64,000 nucleotides of DNA. It comes from Anaspis maculata. Taxonomy: Eukaryota > Arthropoda > Insecta > Coleoptera > Scraptiidae. Both the position numbers and the translations under genes were made by a program. The stretch is taken from contig OX421965.1 of the NCBI GenBank assembly GCA_949128115.1, positions 50,335,257 to 50,399,256 on the forward strand. The letters are read 5' to 3'. The notes under the pieces were generated by a model that was given only the letters and a program-made list of their open reading frames with translations, was not told the origin of the DNA and ran no database searches. This document shows, one piece after another, positions 37,125 to 49,330 of the stretch. Within the stretch, counting starts at the first letter, position 1. Every line of letters begins with the position of its first letter.

Positions 37125-37996
37125 TTATTCTATACGGTTGGGATTCAAGCGAGTTGTCTACATTTTGTAATCTGCAGAGTGTGGAGCACTACCGCATTAA
37201 TTCGATATTTGATTGCCCTTTGTATGGAGCTTTGCGGAGCTGGTTACTTATAAAGTGCAACAGCGCCAGGGAGCTTAATACACGGGAATTGTAGACTTAT
37301 GGGATGATGACGCTAGAAAATTAGCAAATTTTGTTGTGTGTGCATTTAGGCTGCGCTCGTTTGTAATTAGTGAAGTGAGGCTGCGCTCGTTTGTAATTAG
37401 TGAAGTAATCTCAAAGCATAAGAACAACCGAAAAACACCACTGAAATTCAGCACACATTTTTCGACCTGTTTGGGTCTCATCAGTGCTGACGTATTCGAG
37501 GCAGAAGTTTGGCGATCCAAAAATCCGAGATTACCTATATATGTACACTCTGAGAGTACTCATAAGGGAGAGACTGACGGCGCCATTCATCCGCGGCTTC
37601 CTGGCTCCTTGCGACTTTCCGCAACGTGTATTTTGGAGGCAGTAATGCGGAGGCTTTTGGGAGCCCCCTCAGCGGTCTACAGCGAAATCAGTCCACAGCT
37701 TGAACATCCCACCGGAAAAAAGTCCACGACTCATTTATCCCCGAGTTCTCCCACCACGAAGACATCCGCTGCTAAAACGGTCCACCGGAAAAAAGTCCAC
37801 ATGGTGGAAGGGTGCCCACTGCCTCCCGTATACATTGCGGGAAGCCGGTCATAGATGACGCCACAGGGATGTCTCACTTAGGAGCACCATCAAAGTGTGG
37901 TACATATAAGTAATATCAGATTTTTGGATCGCTGTGTCGCTGAATTTCAATGGTTGTTGCTCGGTCAGTTTGATGTTCTGGGAATACTCTCCTAAC
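37125..37996. repeat. Anonymous DNA with a 30-bp tandem duplication
   Basis: The block ctgcgctcgtttgtaattag is repeated at about 37351 and 37381 (30-bp period) and echoed near 38267. A ccaccggaaaaaagtccac word occurs near 37709 and 37780. A 172-codon open frame here has no recognised domain and begins inside the duplication, so I do not call it a gene. Confidence 0.45.
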
Positions 37997-38182
37997 TACC
38001 GTATGTTCGTTAGAATGATAAATTAGAGCAGGCTTTGAACTTCGAAACGTGTGTCTAAAATGTATTCCATGACGACGGCTCATCATGTTGACATCAAATT
38101 TGAGTGATTATTGATAAATTCACGACATACGTTTCTACATCCATAGCCGGTCCTAATTCATGATTTTAACGAACATACGGTA
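37997..38182. mobile_element. MITE with TA-flanked ends (Tc1/mariner-like)
   Basis: A 186-bp segment (flanking TA included) with inverted ends CCGTATGTTCGTTA and TAACGAACATACGG, each bordered by TA. A TA target is typical of Tc1/mariner-type MITEs. It is non-coding. Confidence 0.8.
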
Positions 38183-38839
38183 TCTGTTCCTCCTTCTCCT
38201 CCTCACATAGTTATGCATGCCTCAGGGTAAAAGACTCAACTTTTGCATTAGGACATTTACCTTTCTGCGCTCGTTTGTGCCTAACGAATAGACCGGTTCA
38301 AGTTGTCAGAGGGAGATTGCTCTATTTGTGGATTGTATTATTTTGTTTTTTTCTGCTATTCTTGCAGGTTAAAGGAATATCATTTGATTTTCAGTCAAGT
38401 CGTATGACTGCTATTAGTAGCCGAGGCACACACGTTAAATGGAAAGAAAACGGCATTTGATGTTACAAGCAAGCCACTTTGCACAGTTGTTACTAAGACA
38501 CTAACAAACATTTTTTTCCGCAGCACATGAAAATCGGTCCCTTAGGAAAGGGGGGGGGGAGAACCCCTTGGAAAGAGTAACTTTTTCAAATATTGACCGA
38601 TTTTCACAATTTTGGTGTCGATTCCACACAATTTGATATCACCAAGAAAAATAGAGACAATGCTAATGCTGTAAGTTACAAGGTATGGTTATTTTTAGGC
38701 GCCATTTCCAAAATATGGCCGCCAATTTCGCAAAATTTTATCTGATTTGAAAATAACCTTGTCACATGTCCAAACCGACTAATTCAAGGATGCTCTTCAC
38801 GTTTCCTTTATCTAAAATAATATTCGGTGCATTATTATA

Positions 38840-39030
38840 ACTATTATCCGGTAAACGTGGAATGGGGGTGCAGGGGGCACCCCTCAGCAGCGGGTGTGAT
38901 TGTGCACTCATCTGAACTTCGCCATAAGTTTGATTTTTCAGTGTTTATTTTATTCTCATTTTCATTTCTTATACTTTATTCTGGAAAATCAATAAAGACA
39001 GTTATTATTATTATTATTATAAATGAGTTC
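38840..39030 (+). mobile_element. Truncated LINE 3' end with ATT tail
   Basis: Ends in AATAAAG followed by a run of (att) units at about 39000-39022. This is the same signature as the LINE tail at 59321-59350. No coding motif survives and the 5' limit is uncertain. Confidence 0.5.
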
Positions 39031-39244
39031 CATAAGTCTTACGTCTTATTTCAACGCCACAACCCGAATGTGGATTTGAATATGCGAAATGTTTTGGCGG
39101 CAGTTATTCATGACTGCAGCTTGCAGCGCTGTTGTTCCAAATGTAGTGACATATTGAGGTAAGGAAACAGATGTATAAAGACAACATTGCCTTCAATTAC
39201 CCTCAGTTGATCTGTAAGTGGGTTTTCCCCACAGTGAATCTCAA

Positions 39245-40200
39245 GAATGATATTTGAATTATTCAGATTTCTTTCAGAAACGTCTCTTTCTGGTTTACCT
39301 CAAATCATAGGCTCAGTGACAACCGTAGATGAATTCGTCAGATCTTTGGATTATCTCAAAACACCAACCTCAATGATGTCACTTGCGATCAGATGGAAGA
39401 AGCTGATGGCAGGATATTTCTTCATGTCATGGACATGATAATTCTCGATACTGAAAACGTCCCCATTCCAAGTTCCGATACAGACGTCGTAGTCCTAGCG
39501 ATCTTCTACAACTTCGACATAAAAAGCGTCGGCCTCAGGCAATTACGGATTCTCTATGGTACCTCCAAGCATTACAGACACCTAGCAATCCATTCAATTG
39601 CAGAAGCTCTTGGAGAGTCCAGATCCGTAGCTCAGCGTGGTTTCCACGCCTACATAGATTGTGATAGCGTTTCGTTTTTTAGTTGATAGAAAGACAAAAA
39701 GACAGGTGGAGTGCTTGGAAAGATATTTACACCGATGCATTCACACCTTTAGCTCGTCCTCCTGCACATCCTCTCACTGAGGATACACTGAAGACCTTGG
39801 AAGAAAACACAGTCCGCATATATGGAGTGTGTGATCCTGAGTGTATCACTGTAGATCAGGTTCGCAAAAACCTATTTGCCACAGAGAATCGACCTTTGGC
39901 CCTGTGGTCCTCCGACATCTGGTGCCCTAGTACAGCATGCTCGACGAGCCGCTTACCAGGCTGGTCAGTTGTGGGGACAAGCCACGTCCATTAGCCAGTG
40001 TGACACAACTCCAGAAGGATTGGGTTGGGCACTCCAAAATGATAAGTGGGAACCAGTATGGTCTCAGTTATAGGAAGTGTGGAGTGCTTGTCATGCCTTG
40101 GACCGATGTGGCTGCAAGACTGGTTGCCAAACTATGCAATGTGAATGCAAAAGAAATCGGCTACCCTGCACTCTTAGTTGCAAGAGCTGTAAGGAGGCTG
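39245..40200 (+). pseudogene. Decayed PIN/FEN-like nuclease-CXC protein
   Basis: One frame reads an EEAD motif (39396-39407) leading into RIFLH, DTDVVVLAI (from 39477) and ACY-type residues ending ..DCDSVSFFS at 39684. Acidic motifs spaced EAD-DTDV-GCD resemble the PIN/XPG-FEN nuclease fold; the usual glycine before CD is aspartate here. The reading then shifts frame (39683-39930), with a helical region ending VRKNLFATENRPLAL. It then returns to the first frame with RRAAYQAGQLWGQA and WEPVWSQL. After a TAG at 40071 comes a cysteine array (CGCKTGCQTMQCECK, then CTLSCKSC) like Tesmin/TSO1 CXC motifs. It has two frameshifts and one stop, so it is dead. The family recurs in arthropod gene models as an uncharacterised protein; the nuclease role is inferred. 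Confidence 0.65.
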
Positions 40201-40872
40201 CACCAACAAAAACTATGCCTTCAGTTTTTTTTTTATAAATTTGGAGGAAAGTATAGGTACTAGAAGCCCCAATAATTACTTTTCAGTTCAGGACTTGATC
40301 CTACGATTGGTTCAGCTGATCCAGGGAACAGTGTGCAACAAATTATTGCGAATAATATGTAACTGAATATTTCTTCATTAGTATAAATATTGAAAAAAAT
40401 TGCCTTCTATGCTTCCTTCATTCAATAACTCCCTTCAGATATCTCGAATGTTATTTTAGATGAAGAAAACGTAAAGAGCGCCCCAAAATTAGTCGGTTTA
40501 GACACGCGACAAGCTTATTTTCAAATCAGATGAAATTTTGCTAAATAGGCGGTCATATTTTAAAAATGGCGCCCGAAAATGAAAAAATAACCGTATCTTG
40601 TGACGTACTTCATCTCTATCTTTCTTAGCGATATTAAATTGTGTGGAATCGACACCAGAATTGTGAAAATCGGTCAATATTTAAAAAAGTTGCTTTTTTC
40701 AAGGGGGGCTCCCCCCCCCCCGCTCTCCTAAGGGACCGATTTCCATGTGCTGCGGAAAAAAATGTTTGTTAGTGTCTTAGTAACAACTGTGCAAAGTGGC
40801 TTGCTTGTAACATCAAATGCCGTTTTTTTATGTGTACCTCGGCTACTATATCTATATTTTGTTGTTATTCAT

Positions 40873-43610
40873 AGGGTGATCTATACAGGAGAAGGACTCA
40901 CCTCAGAATTCTCGCTGCCAATTTTTTTTTCAGGGAAACGCTGGAAAAGGTCGATTTCTATTCTGAGGGGGACATCTAGGACACACATTATCAAATTTTC
41001 ATCTTCAGCCCCTTCGCCCCCAACCTACCCCAGTTTAGAATTTAAAACAGCACTACCTACGTTATCATACATCAAATTAAAGAAATTCTCTTCATGTGTA
41101 ACATATTTTGAATTCTTTTAAACCACCCCAAACCCTTCTCAAAATTTTTACATTGTCAAAAAAAGAAAAGTTTTCTCCTATTGACTGCTGATCCTTGAGA
41201 AATAGATTTTCCAGCAAAAACAGGTCAATTTTTATTCAAGGGGACATCTGAGACGCGTATTCCCAAACTTTTGTCTTCAACCATTTCGCCTCCCAATTAG
41301 GAGAATTTTTAAAAAGGGTTGGAGGGAGGTTGAAAAAACTTGAAATATTATTTTAGAGAAAAGGAATTTCATCACATTCAGTCTGATGTACCACAAGGTA
41401 GATGTTGCTATTTGAAATTTCAAAGTAAGGTAGAGTGGGGGCGAGGAATTGAAGACAAAAATTTGACGATACGTGTCTTAGATGCCTCCTTCAAAATAAG
41501 AATCAACCTGTTTTTGCTGAAAAATCTGAATTGCTCGACATTTGGATTGTCTCAACCGATTCCGATTTTGTTTTTACGGTTGTTTTGTTCACGGTATTGG
41601 CGCGATTTTTTCACTTATTTCTATTACATTCGTGACAGGGTGGAATGTAAAGCATTGCAAAATTGTACTTAGTTAATCAGATCTCCATTTTTGTAAACAA
41701 TTTTTTTTCCAAATTCCAACGATAAAATTATGAAGCCTGATGTCCTATCTCGAAACAGACTTTGAATTTTCCAGATCGGAAGTCCACCAATGATGACATG
41801 ATTTTTTTTGTAAAAGTTGCATTTTTGTCATCTCAATGAAAAGGAAAATATTGTGAACGTACTACAGGGTATGATCACGCAAGAATTCACCCCCATACTG
41901 TAGGCTCCCCCTTTGAGATAATTTGAAAGAGAAAACACTTTTCTCGAAAAAAATTCCCCGTATATTTCCAAATTGTAAATTATAATATTCTACAACCTAT
42001 AATATACAGGGTGTCGCAAGAAACTTTTTCGTTGACGCGACACCCTGTATATTTGAATTGCAATCGATGTAGTTTTTTATTCTGAATACAAATATACACC
42101 ATAGTGTTGAACTATTTCTGGAAGCGAATTGTAAAAAAAATCACAAAAATCTGATGATACTGACCTAAACTTCTGTTTATTTCAATAGAAAATTTCTCAA
42201 ATTTGGTTGATTTTTTTTCTTGGAAAGATATCTTCTTTTAAAACTCAAATATAAGACAGCACTAGAAAAAAAAATTGTGGGGTCAAATTTCAGAACTTTT
42301 TTAAGCCAAATAGACGTAAATTTAGGCCAGTATCATAGGATTTTTGAGAATTTTTTGACAATTTGCCGCTGAAAATAACCCAACAGTCCAACACTGTGGT
42401 ATATATTTGTATTCAGAATGAAAAACTACATCGATTTCAATTCAAATATACAGAGTCAAATATACATCAACAAAAAAAAAATTTGCGACACCCTGTATAC
42501 TATAGATTGTAAAATATTATAGGCTGCAGTTTTTTAATCTACAGGAAAAATTGTCCAAGAAAAGTTTTTTTCTTTTCAAATTATCTCAAAGGGGAGGCCT
42601 CCAGTATGGAGGTGAATTCTCGCGTGATCACCCTGTGCATTTTTTTTGTTTCTGGATTTCAAAGAATAATTTTATTTTGAGGTCCATCTAACCATTGATT
42701 CAGACCATTTCCAGATCAAAGTCGGTCAGTCTGCCTGTCTGTGTGTCTAACTTTATGTAATCGTCCATGATAACTCCCAAACGGTACATCCAATTGAGCT
42801 GAAATTTGGTATGCAACCATGGTTCAGGTGTCCAATGAACTTATGTGATTTTGTTTGAAATCCGCCATCAGAGGGCGCACTTACTGCATCGTATCAATAT
42901 CGGAATTTTTGACGTTCGGACCTCAAACTGAATATGTAGATGTTTTGTTGGTTCAAAAACACATTCTAAAATTTTAGTTGGAATACCTATGTTACAAAAA
43001 TCTAACCTCAATTTCTTATTTTTCAAAAATGTCTAAAATGCAACTTTTACAAAAAAAATCATATCATCATTGTTGGACTTCTGATCTGGAAAATTCGAAA
43101 GCTATTTCTGAAATTGAAATAAATTGGAAATTCTCGCCAACGAAGTAGATTGCTGGAAGATGTATATAAGCAACCGTGAAGACAAAATCGGAATCAGTTG
43201 AGACAATCCAGAGTTATAACATTTTGAAAAAGGGCGAAATTTTTGATACCGACATTTCAAATAATGAACAGTTTATTTGCCAAGAATCAGAAAGTAATAG
43301 GGGAAAAGCTTTTTTTCAATTGATAATGGGAAAATTTTGGAAAGGGTTGAGGGGTAATTCAAAATTTTTTTGAATAAATTTGATAGAAAGAGAACTTTAT
43401 AACCTTCGATTTGATATATCACAACATAGGTAATGCTATTTGAAATTCTTAAGTAGGGTAAGGTGGGGGCGGAGGGGTTGAAGATGGAAATTGGACAATG
43501 TGTGTCTTAGATGTCCCCCTCAAAATAGAAATCGACCTGTTTCGGCGTTTTCCTGTAAAAAAAATTTTGTGGCAAGAAATTTGGGGTGGGTCCTCTTCAA
43601 AAAATCTTCC
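40873..43610. mobile_element. Nested palindromic composite
   Basis: Outer arms near 40890-41070 and 43420-43600 are inverted (for example gggggacatctaggacacac against gtcttagatgtccccctc, and ccttcgcccccaacctaccc against gggtaaggtgggggcggagg). Layers inside include a small palindrome at about 41206-41525, a palindrome whose arms are about 41695-41820 and 42990-43130, and within it an element at 41865-42635. It is related to the 115-2635 family by its arm sequences. There is no coding capacity. The outer ends are approximate. Confidence 0.7.
41865..42635. mobile_element. Palindromic element with CAGGGTATGATCACGC ends
   Basis: A 771-bp palindrome. The left end cagggtatgatcacgcaag and the right end cgcgtgatcaccctg match. 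A second concentric layer with acagggtgtcgc and gcgacaccctgt ends occupies 42007-42495. A third, tatttgaatt/aattcaaata, lies within that. It is inserted asymmetrically into a larger inverted repeat. Confidence 0.82.
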
Positions 43611-44305
43611 TGATATACTGATACCTACCTCGGCTATTTGCTGCGAGAACAATTTTCTTCAGCCATAAACATATCGATATCATTATTACATCATTTTCTT
43701 CTAAAATGGATTGAAGTGGTGGAGGTAATACAAATCAAATTCATTCTTTCCACCTTCTTCCGTTGGAAAACGTATCGAACAAACAAGGGCCGTATTATTG
43801 TATTTACTGCTTTTATACGGTACCTATTGCTCTTCTCCTCACGTACCTATTTGATTATTTCAAACAATTACATTTATAATAATTAATATATATATATGTA
43901 TGTAATAAATGATTTTCGGCTATGAACAATAAGAACCTGATTATGCCGTTAGTCATAACTTTTCAAGTAATTTAGATTTAAAAAGATTGGAAACAGACTA
44001 ACGTACCTTGGTACGTAGGTTCTTGAGACAATGACTTTTTATTTTATGAAGGAACTGCTTGCCGAAGTTGCCAATCGACCTAGTTCGGAGCAATCGCACG
44101 AAATTACTTCTAGTGAAACATTGTAATAAATCTGGTTTAAATGTTCCTCTCGTTGCAAGGGACAGTGTAGATAACGATTCAGAATAGGGTCTGGGATGTT
44201 GACGGTCGACGGCTTTTCCTGTAGTTACACAAAAATCCTACGAGACTAATGAATATTCAATAGCGAATTGCTGGAATATTGCAATGCTCACATTTGGTAC
44301 TAATG
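43611..44305. other. Anonymous DNA
   Basis: No features recognised apart from a short (ta)n run near 43890. Confidence 0.4.
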
Positions 44306-44309
44306 ATAC

Positions 44310-44786
44310 TGTTACGAGCGGCGATTCTGGAGAACTGGTAAGTACAAAGCTCTGGACATTACCAGAATAATACACGCGATGGCTTAGTGAATGGAATTTA
44401 CGTGGAGACTTGAGCGTGCGAGTAGAACACGTCTGTCCATTTTGGCGGAGGTACCGGCTTCACCGCACGTTGGTAATGCCCGCAAAATGTGTAGGATTTT
44501 TCGGGAGTCGCCTAGAAATCGTGTGTCGGGTCACAGTGGAATTTGCTGGAGGACCCATGGAACATTCGAGAACACTAATCGGATGCATATATAAAGCACC
44601 CATCGTCGGCTCACGAGAGTATTGAATTGGAAGTGATCGATAGCGATAGAAAGCGATAGTTTCAGCGATATTTCCAAGCGTAAACAATTGTTTGCGTGTA
44701 TTTATTGTAGTACGCAGAAATAAACGGTGTGTGTTTTGAAACGATCGTCTCAATTATGATCGAACCCGTACGCGAAATACGTAACA
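44310..44786 (+). mobile_element. Solo LTR, copy 2, with 4-bp target duplication
   Basis: Begins TGTTACGAGC and ends ATACGTAACA, flanked by perfect atac at 44306-44309 and 44787-44790. A TATA-like atatataaag lies near 44587 and AATAAA at 44719-44724, followed by gtgtgtg, as expected for a U3-R-U5 layout. TG..CA ends and a 4-bp duplication fit Ty3/Gypsy LTRs. No internal region is present. Confidence 0.9.
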
Positions 44787-44790
44787 ATAC

Positions 44791-45600
44791 TGTGTTATTT
44801 TTTGGAAAGAAAAACTAGGTCCTAACTGTACTTACTACACCTACTTCATAAAGACAAGCGGCAAGCTACCGCTTGAGGATGATCAGAAATTTGATTCCGC
44901 AAGTTGGCTAACCAATGCGCAAGTATTCGGGTCCATACGCCTAATGACCAGAGATCCGCAATCACATCAGTATAAACTGAGATAGTCTGTACTGAGATGA
45001 ATTCACATAGTAAGATTTCCATGTGGTGTGATTTTTTTGTGGCAGCTGGTCGCAACATAAACATGAATTGAGGCAAACGCCAGCTGGTTTGTGGAGTTTT
45101 GGGTGCAGACGTCTGAAGTGGGAATTGAACATTCCTACTACCACTTTTTCTTCGAGGCTACTTACCGCTGACTAGCTGATGGGTGATGACTAATGATGAC
45201 TTAATGAATTAAAGTTCCCCCCCGGTCCTTACTTTTCAAACTTTTCTGCCTTTTTTACTTGAATTATTACTCTTCCAAATTGATTCAAACAAATTTTCCA
45301 AGTACCTACCCAATACCTAATACCTAAATCAATATCTATTACTATTTACTATGCACATCTCAGTATTTTAGTTATCTACTTTCATCAGATCGATCCAGGC
45401 CGTTCCAATGGTAAAATTCGAGCGCAAAGTAACGTTATAGGTAAATCTTGTTAGTACCTAGTGATAATAACAACTCACGAATTATTTGCAAACTTAAGCC
45501 AGATAATGTCGAACTACTAAGTACCATCAAGCATCAAACATAGTTAATAGGTATCTATACAATAATTGAGTTCAATTGCAATAAGTAAAACAAAAGGTGA
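44791..45600. other. Anonymous DNA
   Basis: Contains tacctaccc/aatacctaa simple repeats near 45300. No gene recognised. It lies downstream of the cuticle-type gene. Confidence 0.4.
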
Positions 45601-45613
45601 AATGCTCAGTGCA

Positions 45614-45619
45614 TTTATT
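45614..45619 (-). terminator. Poly(A) signal of the cuticle-type gene
   Basis: AATAAA on the minus strand about 80 nt after the stop codon at 45699. Confidence 0.65.
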
Positions 45620-45698
45620 CAAAGTGTTGGAATAACAATCAGTACTTCATAAATAAGTAATTAATAGTATAAATAAGTTAACACGCACGAGTAGTAGT

Positions 45699-46497
45699 CT
45701 AACCCACGTAACCTAAAGCCTCTCCCTCGCTAAATCCTTTCTCCGATTCCTCCTGTTCGCCGCCTTTCTTTGTGTAATCCTGGAAGTTCTTGTGGTAGCT
45801 CTGCTGGCCCTTTTCGCCCTTGAATCCGCTATCCTTGTCGACGTACCGACCTTTATCCTGGAACCCTTTGACGCCCTGCGCTCCCGCCTGAAACCCGCCG
45901 TGCTCGTGGCCGCCCTTCGCAAAGCCGCCCTTCTCCGAGCTGTGTTTCGCACCGAAATCGCCGTACTTGTTGAAGTGGCCGCTGTTGTCGGCCTCGTCGT
46001 AAAAGCTGTGATCTTTTTTGTACTCGTCCTTGTGGTGGACTCTGTGGAAGCCGGTGGTCTTCGAGCCCTTCTTGTGTCCGCTCTTTTCGCCGAACGAACC
46101 GCCCTTCACTCCGTGGCCCGACTCGTGGTTCTGCGCGTAGTGTCCGCCTGCTTCGTGACTGCCGGCCTTGTTGCCGCCTTCTTTGTTGTAGTAGCCCTTG
46201 TGGCCTTCCTTTTCGTGGACGCCCTTGGCGCCTTTCTCGTAGCCCTGCGAGCTGTCGTAGCCCTGCGAGCCTTTTTCGCCCTTGGCGCTTTGGGAGGCGG
46301 CGGAGTAGTCGGAGCCCTGGCCGCTGGCGTATTCTTGGGCCTTTTCGGAGATCAGAGGGGCGGCGATGGGGGCGGCAGCGATCGGTGCGGCGATGGGAGC
46401 GGCGATCGGGGCGGCAAGGATCGGTTGGGCTACCTGATGGGGTGCGTACGGGGCGTACAGAAGAGGCGCTTGGGCAACCGGAGCCTCAAGCGGTTGG
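45699..46497 (-). CDS. Cuticle-type DUF4779-like protein, exon 2
   Basis: Second exon of the gene begun at 50477. The acceptor reads TTTTGAAATTTTAG before 46497, and the first base completes a serine codon with exon 1. It encodes about 265 residues. An Ala-Pro-Ile repeat (about residues 163-182) is typical of cuticular proteins. A Gly/Lys/His/Ser-rich stretch follows, with KGEKG and YDSSQGY words. A conserved block (about residues 280-315) contains TTGFHRVHHKDEYKKDHSFYD, the hallmark I recognise as DUF4779. The Gly/Lys-rich tail ends EALGYVG. The long frame on the opposite strand (45792-46535) is a compositional shadow. The likely role is extracellular structural protein of cuticle, inferred from signal peptide and composition. 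Confidence 0.85.
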
Positions 46498-47068
46498 CTA
46501 AAATTTCAAAATGTTGCGTTAAAAAACTGTGCTGATTGGGTACCTATACACTCATACAGGATGTTTACAAACTCGACAAATGCCCCTGAAAGGTTTTAAA
46601 GGTTATAAAGCTGATGCAGAGCAACAAACACATGCATTCTGCATACATTTCTGGAGAAAACTGGATTTTCAGGATTTACGACTCACCCTGTATAATAAAT
46701 AAAATTGCAAAACACATTCAAAGGTTCAAAAACATTGCTGTTTAGTCTGTTAGGATGAGTTCAATGAAATATTCCAAAATAACAAAAATAGAGAGGGGAT
46801 AGAAGGATTCACCATATTTAAAAAAATTAATACCCTGAACTTTTCTCAACATTTTTTTGATACTTTTATCCTGTCATCCTATCTTTTTTATTATTGAGGT
46901 CAACAATGAACTTTTGTTAAGGATGAAGTTGAACTGATGGAATAGGGCGTTGCGGAAACAATCTTTCGGAAGCTACAGGCTTTGGTTTGAGCCTATAGAC
47001 ATTCTCAAAATCCAAAAATAATTTTTATCAAAATTTGAATTTTTCAACGAGGTACTTATACTAAATCC

Positions 47069-47195
47069 CAGTATAATAACGGATTTCAACCTCCGGTCAA
47101 GAGAAGATTTGAGCGCTGTCATTGGCTGAAATATCCGTCAACCCCCCGGTTAAAATCTAACCGACGCCGACGGTCAATCGGATATTATTATACTG
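47069..47195. mobile_element. MITE-like unit with cagtataata ends
   Basis: A 127-bp segment with ends cagtataata and tattatactg in inverted orientation and further imperfect pairing (ccggtca). It is within the intron. No clear target duplication. Confidence 0.55.
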
Positions 47196-48599
47196 CACCC
47201 AAGTGTTTACGGAAATGTTTGTGCGAGTGAGTCGCTTTTAGTTTGAAAAAACATGATTATTGTGAGAACATAACGATTAGTCGATTTTGAATCACCCTAT
47301 TGAGATAACCTAATTCGTCGCTTGAGAAGTGGCATCCCGGATCTCGTGTACAGGGTGATTTTTTGAAAAAGACGCATCTTCAATTTCTCGAGGTCGATTT
47401 TCTTTTCGAGGAGGACATATTATTATAATCGTAACTAGCGTATTTTCAATCTTTCCGTACTATCCCACTAGGCAGGTTAACTACCATTCCAAGAATTTTT
47501 AATAGGATTAGGGTTCGAGTTGCACATCATTTCAAAGATTTTTTAATTCTCCTCACAGCAGTTGAAAAAATAAAATAAATCCATCAACCCAATATGAAGT
47601 TAGAATCTTTTAAAATCGGATTCTTTTTCCTTTTTTTGTCAACATTCTATCTATGAAAAATCAGTTGATTCCTTCAGTAGACGTGTTAGATTGGTTAGGT
47701 TTGAAAAAGCAAATAATAGTGATATTTAATCATCATAACTCAAAATGAACACAATGTCTTGAAATGATTTTTTAAACGGTTTCGACTTTTGGTCTCCTGT
47801 AAAATAAGGGGCCACATACGAAGTGTCACTTCTAAAACGACGTTATTATAAGTACCTATTGCATAGCAGCTATAATAGGTGATGCAATAGTAGCTTATAC
47901 ACCAAGGGACTGAAGTGAGGTTTTATTCCCGCAGGTGAAGTTTGATACCCGAGGGCCCCTAGGGCCCAGAGGCAGCAATTCACCCAAGAAAATAAAAATG
48001 AACGTCAGTCCCGTGGTGTATACAAGACTTTCCGCAATACCGAAGTACCATTTCCATGTACCAGTACCATTCATTCTAAACGTTTGGCGTTTGAAAGGAG
48101 CGTGCGCTCCAACTTAATGGCTTATAGCGCCTTTATTTTTGGAACGCGACCCCATGTCATGTGAAACTTTATTTTCACCAGAAATCAAGGAACATTTCTG
48201 TGTAAGATTTTTCAAAAGTTTATTAGTATCTGCAGGATGCAGGGTAAGTGCTCGCGAATGGAGCTTATTGAAATTTCAATTTAAATAAAAAATGAGGTTG
48301 ATTTAATAATTATTGTACCAGGAGAATCAAACAGTTTTATTGGAAGCCGTATAATTTGTTCGTAAATAGCTTGCATCATCCACTATCGTACCCTGTGAAC
48401 ACGTAACCATCAAAACCGGCATTATTTAATTACAGGTTTCAAAACACAAGAGCCTCTGAAAAGTTAGAATTCACGAACATTTTCAACTTATCGGTTTTCA
48501 CTTAGATAAGTTCAAGTAGTTAGACACGAGGCAACACTGATTCGGGTTTGCTAAGAAGGTGAAGATATACGATCACGTCTCAATGAAATTGGCACAGTG

Positions 48600-49330
48600 T
48601 CCATCCAAGCATATTTCGAAAATGAAGTTTTAAATCAAAATCTTGCAAAGGTAACTTGTTCTAAATTAAACAAGAAATCTAAAAATGCATTCCACCTTGA
48701 AATATTTTTAGTGGCGTGGAAGATAAGGGGACAAAAGGAGGCGTCCCTCGTCAATTTTCGCAACTGGGCATTTTTGACATATGCAGGGGAACAGTGATAA
48801 AAATTTGAGTAAGATCAGCCAAGCGCAAGCGGTTCAAAAGTTATGTAAAAAAAGATTCTTAGTTTTAACTTTGAAGAGCTATATCTCCGTTGCTTACATT
48901 TCTGAACATTGTTTTCTTCCAAAAAACCCTAGTTTTTTTATGCCATATCGACTTTAGAAATGCTTGGGACTGATACTGATTATTAAAAATGCATAGGTAG
49001 TAACAAAAGATACAGCTCTTCAAAGTTGAAATATAATAAACGTTTCTTGATTAACTTTTGGAACGCTTGCCCGATCTTGCTCAAATGTTGAACATTGTTA
49101 CCCTGAATATGTCTTCTATTCAATAACAACATATTTGGTCAAAGTGCTCAGTTGCGAAAGTAGGAAAAGGAAGGCTCTCCTTTTTGACCCTATATCTTCT
49201 ACGCCGCTAAAAATATTTCGAAGCGGCATTTTTAGATTTTTTATTTAATTTAGCATAGGTCATTTTTGTGACATTTCGATTGGACGCCTCACTTTCGACA
49301 TATTCTTAAATAGACACTGTACCAATTTCA
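48600..49330. repeat. Decayed palindromic element in the intron
   Basis: Inverted matches such as agttttaactttgaagagcta against agctcttcaaagttgaaat, and gcgcaagcggttcaaaagtta against ttaacttttggaacgcttgcc, centre near 48950. The style resembles the other long palindromes but with many substitutions, so it is older. Confidence 0.7.

Larger units (their letters stand above)
38416..40847. mobile_element. DNA transposon with 0.4-kb inverted repeats carrying a PIN-like/CXC gene relic
   Basis: Left arm about 38416-38827 and right arm about 40447-40847 are inverted copies. Matching words are agtagccgagg, cggcatttgatgttac, caagcaagccactttgcaca and atcggtcc..taggaaag. The internal 1.6 kb holds a LINE 3'-end insertion (about 38840-39030) and a decayed coding region (about 39240-40200). 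The arrangement suggests a once autonomous or protein-coding mobile element. No target duplication was identified. Confidence 0.75.

Noticed and set aside
37336..37854. 172-codon open frame
   Set aside because: It begins in a 30-bp tandem duplication, has no recognised domain and lies among repeats.
36281..44786. One full-length LTR retrotransposon bounded by the first two LTRs
   Set aside because: There is no primer-binding site, gag or pol between them; the interval contains other transposons, and the 44310 LTR has its own perfect duplication.
45792..46535. 247-codon open frame on the plus strand
   Set aside because: It lies opposite the cuticle-type exon 2 and reflects its Ala/Gly-rich codons; it also overruns the splice acceptor.
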